64,000 nucleotides of DNA from Rhizobium leucaenae USDA 9039 (GCF_000426285.1 NZ_AUFB01000001.1:248001-312000), one strand, 5' to 3'. Counted from the stretch's first letter, positions 53,181-62,899 are shown. Notes: generated by a model not told the origin, from the letters alone. Numbers and translations are program-made.

Positions 53181-53888
53181 ATGGAAACCGCTGAGATCGA
53201 GGATAAGGGATCGGCGGTAGATCAGGTGGTCGACGCGATCCGGCGGCTGATGCGCGAGCGCAATCTTGGGATCGGTGACGCCCTGCCCTCGGAAATCGAG
53301 TTGGCGGCGATGTTCAACAGCAGCCGCAATACAGTGCGCGAAGCGATCCGCATCCTGAAGGCCTACGGCATCGTCGAAAGCAGGCAGAAGGTCGGCGCTG
53401 TCATCACCGACCGCCGCCAGCAGGCCCTGATGGAACTGTTCTCCTTCGCCATCGACATGTCCGCCGAGAGCTTTTTGGACATCCAGGGTTTTCGTCGGCT
53501 GATCGAGGTCAATCTCTCCGACCTTCTGTTTCAGACCATCGACGATGCCGCCATTGCGCGGCTGGAAGCCATCAACGACGCCATGAGACTTGCACCGGAA
53601 CTGTCGGAAGCGGCGGAATTCGATTTCAAATTTCATGCCGAGCTGATCAGCTTTGCCGATAACCGCACGCTGTCACAGGTCTACGGTATTTTGCAGCCGC
53701 TGTTGCAGCGGCTGATGGAGGCCGGCAAGCGTTCCCGCGTGGCCGTCGAAAGCGCCTATGACGAACATTGCGACATTATCGCTGCCTTGAAAAAGCGGGA
53801 TCGCATCGCCTATGCCTATCACATGAATCGTCATCTTCATGCCGGGCTGCAGTTCATCCAGCCTCCCAAAGAGCCGCGGCAGATTTGA
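53181..53888 (+). CDS. GntR/FadR-family regulator of the uronate/mannoside cluster
   Basis: This 235-residue regulator has a GntR winged helix (AVDQVVDAIRRLMRERNLGI, then GDALPSEIELAAMFNSSRNT and VREAIRILKAYGIVESRQKV) and an FCD domain with EAAEFDFKFHAELISFADNR. The ATG at 53181 follows AGGAGG. It is divergent from uxuA and 30 bp upstream of the beta-mannosidase gene on the same strand, so it is co-transcribed with the mannosidase. The mirrored operators at 53076 and 53137 indicate control of both directions; uronates or mannonate are the likely effectors by analogy with UxuR/ExuR. Confidence 0.9.
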   Translation: METAEIEDKGSAVDQVVDAIRRLMRERNLGIGDALPSEIELAAMFNSSRNTVREAIRILKAYGIVESRQKVGAVITDRRQQALMELFSFAIDMSAESFLDIQGFRRLIEVNLSDLLFQTIDDAAIARLEAINDAMRLAPELSEAAEFDFKFHAELISFADNRTLSQVYGILQPLLQRLMEAGKRSRVAVESAYDEHCDIIAALKKRDRIAYAYHMNRHLHAGLQFIQPPKEPRQI

Positions 53889-53918
53889 CACAATCTATTT
53901 GATGACGGACCGACAATC

Positions 53919-56390
53919 ATGAAGAAATTGGCATTCGACACGGGCTGGACCATTTCCCGCCTTCGTGCACCGTCCACGGCTCCCTCCCTGCCCGCGGCGA
54001 TCCCGGCCGCCGTGCCCGGAAATGTGCATCTCGACCTGCTGTCGTCCCGTCTGATTACCGACCCCTATCTCGATATCAACGAGATCTCCCAGGACTGGAT
54101 CGGCCGTTCGGCTTGGCGCTATCGGGTGGCGTTCGACTGGAACGACGAGGAGGCGGATCGGGTCGATCTCTCCTGCCTCGGCCTCGATACGGCGGCGCGC
54201 CTGGAGCTGAACGGCACGTTGCTCGGCGAAGGCGGCAATATGCACCGCAGCTATCGCTTCGACATTCGCGAGCACCTCAAGGAAGGCCCGAACGAGCTGA
54301 TCGTCGACTTCGATTCCGCCTATGCCCATGGCGAGGCAGTCCGCAGCGCGCTCGGTTCTGCGGCCGATATCCCTGCCAATTACCCCGGACCCGGCAACCT
54401 CATTCGCAAGATGGCCTGCAATTTCGGCTGGGATTGGGGTCCGAGCGTCATCACCTCAGGCATATGGAAGCCGATCGCTGTCGAGAGCTGGTCGAAGGCG
54501 CGGATCGCCATTGTCCGCCCGGAAATCACTTTGCAAGGCAGTGACGGTGTCGCGCGCCTGCGCATCGAGATTGAGTGGGCAACAGAAGGTACGGATAGCG
54601 CGGCTCTCGTGATGTCGATCGGCGGCAAGCGGTCCGAAGTCCGAATTGCGCAGGGTGAGACGCATGCCCTCGTGGAATGCCGCATCGACAATCCGGAAAT
54701 CTGGTGGCCGCATGGGCTCGGCGATCAGCCGCTCTACGATCTCGATCTTCAGCTTCTGGGCTCCGACGGAGCGGCGCTGGATCGCTGGCAACGCCGCGTC
54801 GGCTTTCGTTCCGTGCGACTCGATACCGCGCCCGATGATATCGGCTCCGCCTTTACCCTCGTCGTCAACGACGTGCCGATCTTTGCCCGTGGCGCCAACT
54901 GGATTCCGGAGGATTGCTTCCTGCCGCGTGTGACGCGGGAGCGCTATCGCGAACGGATCGCCCAGGCACGCGACGCCAACATGAACATTCTCCGCGTCTG
55001 GGGCGGCGGCATTTACGAGACCGATACCTTTTACGAAGAGTGCGATGCCGCGGGTGTCATGGTCTGGCAGGATTTCCTCTTCGCCTGCGCCGCCTATCCG
55101 GAGGAGGAGCCGGTCTATGGCGAGGTCGAAGCAGAGGCACGCGAGGCGATCACCCGGCTGATGCCGCATCCTTCGCTGGTGCTCTGGAATGGCAATAACG
55201 AAAACATCTGGGGCTATTTCGACTGGGGTTGGCAGGATGTGCTCGCCAATCGCCCCTGGGGCTCTGGTTATTATCTCGATCTGCTGCCGAAGCTGGTTGC
55301 CGAGATCGATCCGACGCGGCCCTATTGGCCCGGAAGTCCCTATTCCGGCTCCATGGATATTGCACCGAATGCCGACGAGCATGGCTGCAAGCACATCTGG
55401 GATGTCTGGAACGAGGTCGGATACGAGACCTACCGCAACTATATTCCGCGCTTCTGCTCCGAATTCGGCTGGCAGGCACCGCCGACCTACGCGACGCTTA
55501 CCGAATCCGTCCGAGAGAAAAATAGAGCGCCCGCTTCCCCCGGCGTCCTGCATCACCAGAAGGCGACCAGCGGCAACGACAAGCTGATCAAGGGATTGGA
55601 AGGCTGGTTTCCCGCTCCGGGAAGCTTCGATGACTGGCTTTTCGTCACGCAGCTCAACCAGGCGCGTGCCATCAGTCTCGGCGTCGACCATATGCGATCG
55701 CATCGCCCGACCTGCATGGGCGCGATCGTCTGGCAGCTCAACGATTGCTGGCCAGTGACCTCTTGGGCGGCGATCGACGGCGCGGGCCGCAAGAAGCCGC
55801 TCTGGTACGCCCTGCGCAACAGCTATGCGCCGCATCTCCTGACGATCCAGCCGCGCGGCGATGGTCTCGCCGCCATTGCGGTCAATGATGCGACCCTATT
55901 CTGGCGCGTCCCCTTCACTATCGAGCGTTTCGATTTCAACTGCACGCTTCTCGCCCGCCATTCCGTCTGGCGCATTCTCTGCGACCGCTTTGAGAATGCC
56001 GAAATCTCGATCCCCAAGGATGTCGCAACGCCCGGCAATTCTGAGCGTGAATTCCTGCGCGCCCGCCTCGGCGATACCGAAGCCTGGTGGTTCTTCGAAA
56101 AGGATATGAAACTGCAATATCCGGAGCCTCGTTTCGAGCTTCAGGCCGAACAGATCGCCGATGGTGTTGCCGTCACAATCACGGCGCAATCCTTCCTGCG
56201 CGATCTCTGCCTGTTTGCCGACCGCATCAGCCCGAATGCCGATGTCGACGACATGCTGGTCAATTTGATGCCGGGCGAGAGCAAGACGTTTCGCATCAAG
56301 GGCGTCTCGAAAGAGGCTTGGGACGATGCCGATCTTTCCTCTGTCGTTCGCACGGCCAATCAGGTGGCAGGTGCAGCCCGGCCTCGGTGA
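53919..56390 (+). CDS. Beta-mannosidase (GH2)
   Basis: This 823-residue exo-glycosidase removes terminal beta-D-mannose. The N-terminal sugar-binding domain holds AVPGNVHLDLLSSRLITDPY and MACNFGWDWGPSVITSGIWK; the TIM barrel contains acid/base Glu428 in WNGNNENIWG and nucleophile Glu515 in FCSEFGWQ. ILRVWGGGIYETDTFYEECD and GAIVWQLNDCWPVTSW are GH2 mannosidase blocks. No signal peptide is present, so it acts on oligosaccharides already imported. It follows the gntR gene by 30 bp and precedes the GH94-like gene by 130 bp. The released mannose or mannosyl-uronate could feed the UxuA route. Confidence 0.93.
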   Translation: MKKLAFDTGWTISRLRAPSTAPSLPAAIPAAVPGNVHLDLLSSRLITDPYLDINEISQDWIGRSAWRYRVAFDWNDEEADRVDLSCLGLDTAARLELNGTLLGEGGNMHRSYRFDIREHLKEGPNELIVDFDSAYAHGEAVRSALGSAADIPANYPGPGNLIRKMACNFGWDWGPSVITSGIWKPIAVESWSKARIAIVRPEITLQGSDGVARLRIEIEWATEGTDSAALVMSIGGKRSEVRIAQGETHALVECRIDNPEIWWPHGLGDQPLYDLDLQLLGSDGAALDRWQRRVGFRSVRLDTAPDDIGSAFTLVVNDVPIFARGANWIPEDCFLPRVTRERYRERIAQARDANMNILRVWGGGIYETDTFYEECDAAGVMVWQDFLFACAAYPEEEPVYGEVEAEAREAITRLMPHPSLVLWNGNNENIWGYFDWGWQDVLANRPWGSGYYLDLLPKLVAEIDPTRPYWPGSPYSGSMDIAPNADEHGCKHIWDVWNEVGYETYRNYIPRFCSEFGWQAPPTYATLTESVREKNRAPASPGVLHHQKATSGNDKLIKGLEGWFPAPGSFDDWLFVTQLNQARAISLGVDHMRSHRPTCMGAIVWQLNDCWPVTSWAAIDGAGRKKPLWYALRNSYAPHLLTIQPRGDGLAAIAVNDATLFWRVPFTIERFDFNCTLLARHSVWRILCDRFENAEISIPKDVATPGNSEREFLRARLGDTEAWWFFEKDMKLQYPEPRFELQAEQIADGVAVTITAQSFLRDLCLFADRISPNADVDDMLVNLMPGESKTFRIKGVSKEAWDDADLSSVVRTANQVAGAARPR

Positions 56391-56520
56391 GGCCAGTCAC
56401 AGGCCGAAACGGCTCACACCAAACATTGCGAATCGGAAACGGTAAATTGCCTTCTATGATCGGGCGGCGGCTTATGATCTAGTGCGCTCACCCGACCCAT
56501 GAATCAGCGAGACACCGGTT

Positions 56521-59500
56521 ATGTCCTTGGAATCCAATCGCAGCTTTCAGACGCCACGGCGCGAAGAACTCGGTCTTTCCACGCTTGCCAATAGTGCCGG
56601 CCTGTCGATATCGGCGCTGCCGAACGGCACGCTGTTTGCCATCGACTTCGCCGACCAGCAGGGCAGCGTCATGATCAACCAGGTGCTGGGATCGCCTCTC
56701 TATGGCGGTATCGGGCGCCTCTATCTGCGCATCGGCGGCTCGCAGCCGGAAATCGCCGAAATCGTCGGTCCGAAAGCTGCCGTGCGTTTCGGCCATGATG
56801 AGGCGAGCTTTTGCTGGAGCGGCGAAACCGCTGGCATCAGGCATACGGTCCGGTTGCAGCTTCATTCAAGCGAAAGCGCCTGGTTCTGGCAGGTTTCTCT
56901 CGAAAATACGACCGGGGACGCGCTTTCGGCCGATCTCGTGCTGATCCAGGACGTCGGCCTTGGCGATCGCGGGTTCCTGATGAACAGCGAGGCCTATGCT
57001 TCGCAATATATCGACCATCATATCGCCGAGCATTCCGTTTTCGGGCCAGTCGTGATGAACCGGCAAAATCTCAAACAGGGTGGCGGGCGCAATCCTTGGC
57101 TGGCGCAAGGCTGCCTGAATGGCGCTGCCGCCTATGCCACGGACGCGATCCAGTTGCTGGTGCCCGCCCCAAGCGGCGATGCGCAGATGGTCCCAGGCTT
57201 TGGTGAAAACCTGCCAAGCACGCGCCGGCAACACGAGGTCGCCTGTCCGACAATCCAGTCGAAGCCGCTCGCGCTCACGCCAAAGACACTCGTCACCACA
57301 ACATTCTTCGGCCTGTTCGTTGCCGATCACCCTGTAGCCTCTAGCGATACCGACCTTGCAAGGCTTGACGCCCTGCCGCAGGCGCTTGGCGAACTGATGA
57401 AAACCGATATTGCCGGTGGTGCGCCGGTTCGCAGCCTTGTGCAGGACGCGCCGCTATTCGTGACCGATGCTTTGGACGAAGCAGCGATCGAGCGGCTTTA
57501 TCCCGAGCGGATGTTGGAAGAACGCATCGATGGCGAGCTCTATTCCTTCTTCGTGCCCGACGGCTCGCTTAACCGTCATATCGTCCTGCGTGAGAAAGAG
57601 CGCGTCGTCGCCCGCCGTCATGGCGCCATCGTCCGCAGCGGCCAGAACATGCTGCTGGATGACCAGACGTTGGCCGCAACCTGCTGGATGCAGGGCATCT
57701 TCGCGGCTCAGTTGACGATCGGCAATACATCCTTCCACAAGCTCTTCTCGGTTTCCCGCGACCCCTACAATCTGACGCGGGCGAGCGGCCTGCGTATCCT
57801 CGTGGATTTCGGCGAAGGCTGGCGCCTGCTCGGCGTTCCCGCTGCTTTCGACATTGGGTTGAGTGATGTCCGCTGGATCTACCAGCTTGCCGGCCGGACC
57901 ATCATGGTGACTGCAATTGCTTGTGGCGACGATCCGTCCATGCAGTGGGATGTTGCGGTCGAAGGCGCGTCCTGCCGCTTCCTGGTGTTCGGCCATATCG
58001 TACTCGGCGAGCGCGACTATGAAGCCGTCGCGAACATCGAGATCAATGCCGCGGCCAAGCAGATCTCGTTCCGGCCGCAACCCTCCTGGCTTTGGGATCG
58101 CTATCCGCATGCCACCTACCATCTCGTCACCTCGACACCGGACGCTTTCGAGGCGGTTGGTGGCGATGAACTTCTCTACAGCGACGGCACGTCCCGCAGC
58201 GGCCCCTTCATCGCACTCAAGTCGCACCCGACACAAAGCTTCAGCTTTGCCGTCACCGGATCGATGACCGACACGGCGGCAGGCGACGGCCTTGCCGCAC
58301 GGTATAAGGCCGGTGTGAGCAGCGAAGAGATGCTCGCTCCTGCACAGCGCTTCTGGAACCATGTGACGCGCGGCGCCCGCATCGAGGGCGATGGACCAGA
58401 CCTTGCCGCGCAGGCGGTTATGCTGCCTTGGATCGCGCATGATGCGATCGTGCATCTGAGTGTGCCGCACGGCCTCGAACAATATACGGGCGCCGCCTGG
58501 GGGACGCGCGACGTCTGCCAGGGACCGGTGGAATTCCTGCTCGCTTATGAACACGACGCCGAGGTGAAGCAGGTTCTGAGCACCGTCTTTTCCGAGCAAT
58601 ACCGCGACCGGGGCGACTGGCCGCAATGGTTCATGCTGGAGCCCTATGCCAATATCCGCGCCGGCGAAAGCCATGGCGATATTGTCGTCTGGCCGCTGAA
58701 GGCGCTCTGCGACTATATCGAGACGACGGGCGATCTTGCCTTCCTCGCCGAAACCGTGCCCTGGCGCGCCGACGATACGATGCAGCGGACCGAACAGACC
58801 GCAACGATTTCCGCGCATGTCGAAAAGCTGCTCGACACCGTCCGCAGCCGCTTCATACCCGGCACCAGCCTGATCCGGTATGGCGAAGGCGATTGGAATG
58901 ACAGCCTGCAGCCGGCTGATCCGCACTTGCGCGATTGGATGGTCAGCAGTTGGACCGTCTCGCTGCTTTACGAACAACTGGTGCGCTACGCTGGGATGCT
59001 GACACTGGTCAGCCGCGCCGACGAGGCGGAGAGGCTCAATGAAACTGCCGCCGCGATGCGCAGCGATTTCAATCGCCTCTTGATGCGCGACGGCGTCGTC
59101 GCGGGATACGGCGTCTTCGATCCGAGCCATGACGGTGTCGAGCTGCTGCTGCATCCGCAGGATACACGCACCGGCCTCCATTATTCGCTGATCGCGATGA
59201 CGCAGCCGATGCTGGGTGGCCTCTTCACGCCGGAGCAGCGGCATGCACACATGAAGCTGATCGAGGACAATCTCCTTTTCCCGGATGGTGTGAGGCTGAT
59301 GGAAAAGCCGGCGACCTATGCCGGCGGCCCAGAGACTTTGTTCCGCCGCGCTGAATCCTCGGCTTTCTTCGGGCGCGAGATCGGGCTGATGTATGTCCAT
59401 GCGCATCTGCGTTATTGCGAGGCGCTGGCTCTCGACAGCGATGCCGAAGGCGTCTGGAACGCGCTGGCGCTCGCCAATCCCATCGCAGTCAGCGGCCGGC

Positions 59501-59781
59501 TCGACCATGCATCGCTGCGCCAGCGCAACACCTATTTCAGCAGCAGCGATGCGGCATTCGCCGATCGCTATCACGCGTCCGATGATTGGGATCGCGTAAA
59601 GGCTGGCGATATTGCCGTCGATGGCGGCTGGCGCATCTATTCGAGCGGCCCCGGCCTCTATACGAAGAGCCTGATCAGCAATGTCTTTGGCTTCAAACGG
59701 CAGTTCGGCGCGCGCACCCGTCAGCCGCTGTTGCCGGCATCTGTTGCCGTTTCGAAGGTCGAGCTGAATTTCGAGGCCTAA
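56521..59781 (+). CDS. GH94-like / GH36-type glycoside phosphorylase or hydrolase, 1086 residues
   Basis: This large cytoplasmic protein has a beta-sandwich N-terminal half (to about residue 600, with repeated WLWDRYPHATYHLV-type strands) and a C-terminal (alpha/alpha)6 barrel. In the barrel, WGTRDVCQGPVEFLLAYEHD, then RGDWPQWFMLEPYANIRAGE, and YGEGDWNDSLQPADPHLRDW match the cellobiose/chitobiose phosphorylase pattern in which Asp791 (G-D-W-N-D) is the general acid. The size exceeds that of simple GH94 enzymes (about 800) and approaches the longer phosphorylase families (GH149/GH161-like). The acceptor and linkage are unknown. No signal peptide. Context beside beta-mannosidase suggests phosphorolysis of an imported beta-linked oligosaccharide. 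A long antisense open frame is a shadow. Confidence 0.82.
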   Translation: MSLESNRSFQTPRREELGLSTLANSAGLSISALPNGTLFAIDFADQQGSVMINQVLGSPLYGGIGRLYLRIGGSQPEIAEIVGPKAAVRFGHDEASFCWSGETAGIRHTVRLQLHSSESAWFWQVSLENTTGDALSADLVLIQDVGLGDRGFLMNSEAYASQYIDHHIAEHSVFGPVVMNRQNLKQGGGRNPWLAQGCLNGAAAYATDAIQLLVPAPSGDAQMVPGFGENLPSTRRQHEVACPTIQSKPLALTPKTLVTTTFFGLFVADHPVASSDTDLARLDALPQALGELMKTDIAGGAPVRSLVQDAPLFVTDALDEAAIERLYPERMLEERIDGELYSFFVPDGSLNRHIVLREKERVVARRHGAIVRSGQNMLLDDQTLAATCWMQGIFAAQLTIGNTSFHKLFSVSRDPYNLTRASGLRILVDFGEGWRLLGVPAAFDIGLSDVRWIYQLAGRTIMVTAIACGDDPSMQWDVAVEGASCRFLVFGHIVLGERDYEAVANIEINAAAKQISFRPQPSWLWDRYPHATYHLVTSTPDAFEAVGGDELLYSDGTSRSGPFIALKSHPTQSFSFAVTGSMTDTAAGDGLAARYKAGVSSEEMLAPAQRFWNHVTRGARIEGDGPDLAAQAVMLPWIAHDAIVHLSVPHGLEQYTGAAWGTRDVCQGPVEFLLAYEHDAEVKQVLSTVFSEQYRDRGDWPQWFMLEPYANIRAGESHGDIVVWPLKALCDYIETTGDLAFLAETVPWRADDTMQRTEQTATISAHVEKLLDTVRSRFIPGTSLIRYGEGDWNDSLQPADPHLRDWMVSSWTVSLLYEQLVRYAGMLTLVSRADEAERLNETAAAMRSDFNRLLMRDGVVAGYGVFDPSHDGVELLLHPQDTRTGLHYSLIAMTQPMLGGLFTPEQRHAHMKLIEDNLLFPDGVRLMEKPATYAGGPETLFRRAESSAFFGREIGLMYVHAHLRYCEALALDSDAEGVWNALALANPIAVSGRLDHASLRQRNTYFSSSDAAFADRYHASDDWDRVKAGDIAVDGGWRIYSSGPGLYTKSLISNVFGFKRQFGARTRQPLLPASVAVSKVELNFEA

Positions 59782-59827
59782 TTGCGAAGGGAGCCGCCTG
59801 GCGCGGCTCCTCCCCCAAATTTTCCAG

Positions 59828-61021
59828 TCAGGCGGCGCAGGAGACAGGCTGCGCCCCGGAGGTCGAGCGGCGGTCGAGTGCGCCGCTCCAGAGGGTGAGG
59901 ATGAGGGCTGCGGCAACGAGGATAGCACCGACCCAGGGCGTGGCACCGAGACCGAACGAGGATTCCACCACTAGGCCGCCGATCCAGGCGCCCGCGGCAA
60001 TGCCAAGATTGAAGGCGGCGATGTTCAGCGCCGAGGCGACATCGACCGCGGCTGGACGCACCTGGCGGGCAAGCTGGACCACATAAAGCTGCAGGCCCGG
60101 CACATTGGCGAAGGACAGGAAGCCGAGAGCCGCCAAAGTCGGAATGGCCAGCCAAGGCGAAACGGCGGTGAAGCTGAACAGCATGAGCACGATCGCCTGG
60201 GCGATGAAAAGCCCCGTCAGTGCCTTGACCGGATTGCCATTGGCAAGGCGTCCGCCAACGACGTTGCCGACGGCGATCGCAACGCCGTAAAGCACCAGGA
60301 TCAGGCTGACGGCGGAGGCCGCAAAGCCGGTTACCTCCTGCAGGATCGAGGCCAGGAAGGTAAAGGCGACGAATGTGCCGCCGTAGCCCAGAGCGGTCAT
60401 GGCGAAGACGATCAGTAGCCGGCCGCTTCCGAGCACGCGGATCTGCTCGCCGATTGTGGCCGACGGCGCCTTCTTCAGGTTAGACGGCAGCAACAAGGCA
60501 ATACCGGCAAAAGCAATGATGCCGAGGGCGGCGACGGCGGCGAAGGTAGCCCGCCAACCGAAGGTCTGGCCGATGAACGTGCCGAGCGGTACACCGGTGA
60601 CGATCGCGACGGTCAGTCCCATGAACATCATGGCGATCGCAGAAGCGCGGCGGTTTTCCGGCACCAAATCGGCCGCGATTGTGGATCCGACGGAGAAGAA
60701 GACGCCATGCGAGAAGGCCGAAAGCACACGGGCGACAAGCAATGGCTCGTAGCCGGGGCTTAGAGCCGCCATGCCGTTACCGACGATGAAGAGCGCCATC
60801 AGGCCGAGTAGCAGCGGCTTGCGCTCGATGCGGCCGGTAAGCGCCGTAAGGATCGGCGCGCCAAAGGTAACGCCAAGTGCGTAAACGCTGACGATGAGAC
60901 CAGCGAGCGGCAGGGTGATATGAAGATCGGTCGCGACCGTCGGCAGCAGACCGACGATGACGAATTCGGTGGTGCCGATCGCATAGGCCGCGATAGTCAA
61001 GGCAAAGAGAGCTGATGGCAT
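59828..61021 (-). CDS. MFS transporter, DHA1 (AraJ/YdhP-like) family
   Basis: This 397-residue, 12-helix exporter begins MPSALFALTIAAYAIGTTEF, then VIVGLLPTVATDLHITL, the hallmark of the AraJ/YdhP (arabinose- or purine-efflux-like) group. GVTFGAPILTALTGRIERKP is the A-motif region and GVPLGTFIGQTFGWRATFAA the C-motif. I take the ATG at 61021; 27 codons upstream are in frame but hydrophilic and without a ribosome site. It is divergent from a LysR gene, a usual arrangement for this transporter class. The substrate is unknown. Confidence 0.9.
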   Translation of the reverse strand: MPSALFALTIAAYAIGTTEFVIVGLLPTVATDLHITLPLAGLIVSVYALGVTFGAPILTALTGRIERKPLLLGLMALFIVGNGMAALSPGYEPLLVARVLSAFSHGVFFSVGSTIAADLVPENRRASAIAMMFMGLTVAIVTGVPLGTFIGQTFGWRATFAAVAALGIIAFAGIALLLPSNLKKAPSATIGEQIRVLGSGRLLIVFAMTALGYGGTFVAFTFLASILQEVTGFAASAVSLILVLYGVAIAVGNVVGGRLANGNPVKALTGLFIAQAIVLMLFSFTAVSPWLAIPTLAALGFLSFANVPGLQLYVVQLARQVRPAAVDVASALNIAAFNLGIAAGAWIGGLVVESSFGLGATPWVGAILVAAALILTLWSGALDRRSTSGAQPVSCAA

Positions 61022-61131
61022 GAGGTAACCCGATCGAAAAAAGCGGCCGGCAACATCCGGCAGCACTGGTTCTTGTTCGGACGGAATATGGCCCCAAGAC
61101 ATTCGATCGATAATTGGCTATATAAACTCAA

Positions 61132-61144
61132 CACTTGTGAAGTG
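61132..61144. promoter_or_regulatory. LysR-type dyad in the exporter-lysR gap
   Basis: CACTT-gtg-AAGTG is a perfect 5-bp inverted repeat inside a T-N11-A context (TTCACTTCACAAGTGTTGA on the minus strand), the general form of LysR-type boxes. It lies between the two divergent starts, 111 bp from the exporter and 22 bp from the lysR start. Confidence 0.45.
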
Positions 61145-61165
61145 AATTCAAAGATTGAGGAAGCG

Positions 61166-62062
61166 GTGGACAATCGAGCCGGTGAAATGGACGTCTTCGC
61201 GCAGGTCGCCGAGCTTCGCAGCTTCTCGGCGGCGGGACGGAAATTGCGCCTGTCGCCTTCGGCCGTCAGCAAGCTCGTCACACGCCTCGAGGATCGGCTC
61301 GGCACCCGCCTTCTCGTGCGCACCACGCGCTCGTTGCAATTGACTGCGGAGGGAGAGGTCTATCTCGAGCGCGCTCAACGTATCCTCGCAGAAATACAGG
61401 AGACGGAACGAATGGTGACTGCCGGGGGTGCCGCGACCCCGCGCGGGCCTCTGCGCGTCAGCGCCTCCGTTGCCATCGGCGTGCGCTGCATCGTACCGCT
61501 CATTCCGGACTTCCTGGCGCTCTATCCGGAGATCGAACTCGATATTTCGCTCAGCGACAGCATCATCGATATCGTCGGCGAACGCGCCGATGTCGCCATT
61601 CGCGTCGGACCATTGCGCGACAGTTCGCTGAAAGCGCGCAAGCTGCTTGAAAGACGACGCGTCATCGTTGCTTCACCGGCTTATGTCGCAAAATACGGCA
61701 TGCCAACAACACCGGAGGATCTCGACCACCACAACTGCCTGACCTTCAATTTTCGCCCGACTGCCGAAGGCTGGCCCTTTCGCGATCCCGCCATCGGATC
61801 GGAGTTCGTCAAGCCGGTCTACGGCAATCTGCAGGCCAATAATGGGCCGACGGTGCGCAGCCTTTGTCTCGCCGGTCTTGGTCTTGCCCGCGTCGGAAAT
61901 TTTCATGTGCAGCCCGATATCGAAGCCGGCGCGTTGGTGCCGGTGCTGGAGGATTTCAATGCGGGAGATATCGAACTGATCCATGCCGTTTATGCCGGGC
62001 ATGATTATCTTGCCGCCCGCATCCGCGCCTTTATCGACTTTCTGGCATCGCGAATCACGTAA
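61166..62062 (+). CDS. LysR-family transcriptional regulator
   Basis: This protein of about 298 residues has the LysR winged helix at the N-terminus: GEMDVFAQVAELRSFSAAGR followed by KLRLSPSAVSKLVTRLEDRL and LVRTTRSLQLTAEG. The effector-binding domain follows: GPLRVSASVAIGVRCIVPLI, DIVGERADVAIRVGPLRDSS and PTVRSLCLAGLGLARVGNFH. I chose the GTG at 61166 because TTGAGGAAGC lies upstream and the operator-like dyad precedes it; the ATG at 61187 is an alternative. It is divergent from the DHA1 exporter and is likely its regulator. Confidence 0.9.
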   Translation: MDNRAGEMDVFAQVAELRSFSAAGRKLRLSPSAVSKLVTRLEDRLGTRLLVRTTRSLQLTAEGEVYLERAQRILAEIQETERMVTAGGAATPRGPLRVSASVAIGVRCIVPLIPDFLALYPEIELDISLSDSIIDIVGERADVAIRVGPLRDSSLKARKLLERRRVIVASPAYVAKYGMPTTPEDLDHHNCLTFNFRPTAEGWPFRDPAIGSEFVKPVYGNLQANNGPTVRSLCLAGLGLARVGNFHVQPDIEAGALVPVLEDFNAGDIELIHAVYAGHDYLAARIRAFIDFLASRIT

Positions 62063-62098
62063 AACAGTGCTGACCATCAGATAAGCAGAGGGCAGGAC

Positions 62099-62764
62099 TT
62101 GGAGACGGCGCTTTATCTTCCGATCAAGAATTTCCTGGAAGCCGCCGGCTACACGGTAAAGGGCGAAATCGGCAGTTGCGATCTTGTCGGCCTGAGCAAC
62201 GATGAGCCACCCGTCGTGGTCATCTGTGAATTGAAGCTGACCTTTAATCTCGAACTCGTGCTGCAGGCGGTCGATCGTGCGGCGGCAAGCGATGAGGTTT
62301 GGATCGCCGCCCGCGTCTCGGCGAAGGGGAAAGGCCGAGAAAGTGACCGCCGATTTCGCGATCTCTGCCGCCGGCTCGGTTTCGGCATGCTGGCCGTCTC
62401 CGACAACGGCACCGTCGACATCGTCGTCAGCCCGGTCGCGCCGATGCCGCGCAAGAATATCCGCCGGCGATCACGTCTTGTTGAGGAACACAAGCGACGT
62501 AAGGGCGATCCCGCGCTCGGCGGCAGCACGCGCGCGCCGATCATGACCGCCTATCGCCAGCAGGCCCTTGCCTGTGCGATGGCGATCCAGAACGGGCAGC
62601 AGCGCCCCAGGGATATTCGCGCCAATGCTCCTGAAGCTGCCAAGATCCTGCGCCACAACGTCTATGGCTGGTTTGAACGCCTCGACCGCGGCATTTACGC
62701 TCTGACCGAACTCGGTTCGGAAGCCTTGAAGCGCTGGCCTCAGGCGGAGGCCGCTAAACAATAA
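62099..62764 (+). CDS. DUF2161 protein with PD-(D/E)XK nuclease-like core
   Basis: This 221-residue protein starts at a TTG with AGGGCAGGAC before it, giving METALYLPIKNFLEAAGYTV, the family's usual start. The N-terminal half has the restriction-like core: GEIGSCDLVGL supplies the Asp, and VVVICELKLTFNLELVLQAV supplies the Glu-x-Lys pair (E-L-K), with a following Gln. The C-terminal part, GSTRAPIMTAYRQQALACAM then RDIRANAPEAAKILRHNVYG and LDRGIYALTELGSEALKRW, looks like a winged helix. This points to a DNA- or RNA-acting phosphodiesterase of unknown role. It is 36 bp after lysR on the same strand, but function links are unclear. Confidence 0.82.
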   Translation: METALYLPIKNFLEAAGYTVKGEIGSCDLVGLSNDEPPVVVICELKLTFNLELVLQAVDRAAASDEVWIAARVSAKGKGRESDRRFRDLCRRLGFGMLAVSDNGTVDIVVSPVAPMPRKNIRRRSRLVEEHKRRKGDPALGGSTRAPIMTAYRQQALACAMAIQNGQQRPRDIRANAPEAAKILRHNVYGWFERLDRGIYALTELGSEALKRWPQAEAAKQ

Positions 62765-62899
62765 ACGTGAAGAAATTCAGGCATTCCAACATTAAATTTC
62801 GGTAATTTCTTACAGAATTGCAATATTAACATGATCAATATTTAATTTGTAAAATTCGACAGGCGGGACATATTAATTAACAGCGCCAGTTCTTCTTTC

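Noticed and set aside
57454..59946. Minus-strand open frame of 830 codons
   Set aside because: It is antisense to the GH94-like gene, a result of GC-rich codon bias; composition is not protein-like and the opposite strand has catalytic motifs.
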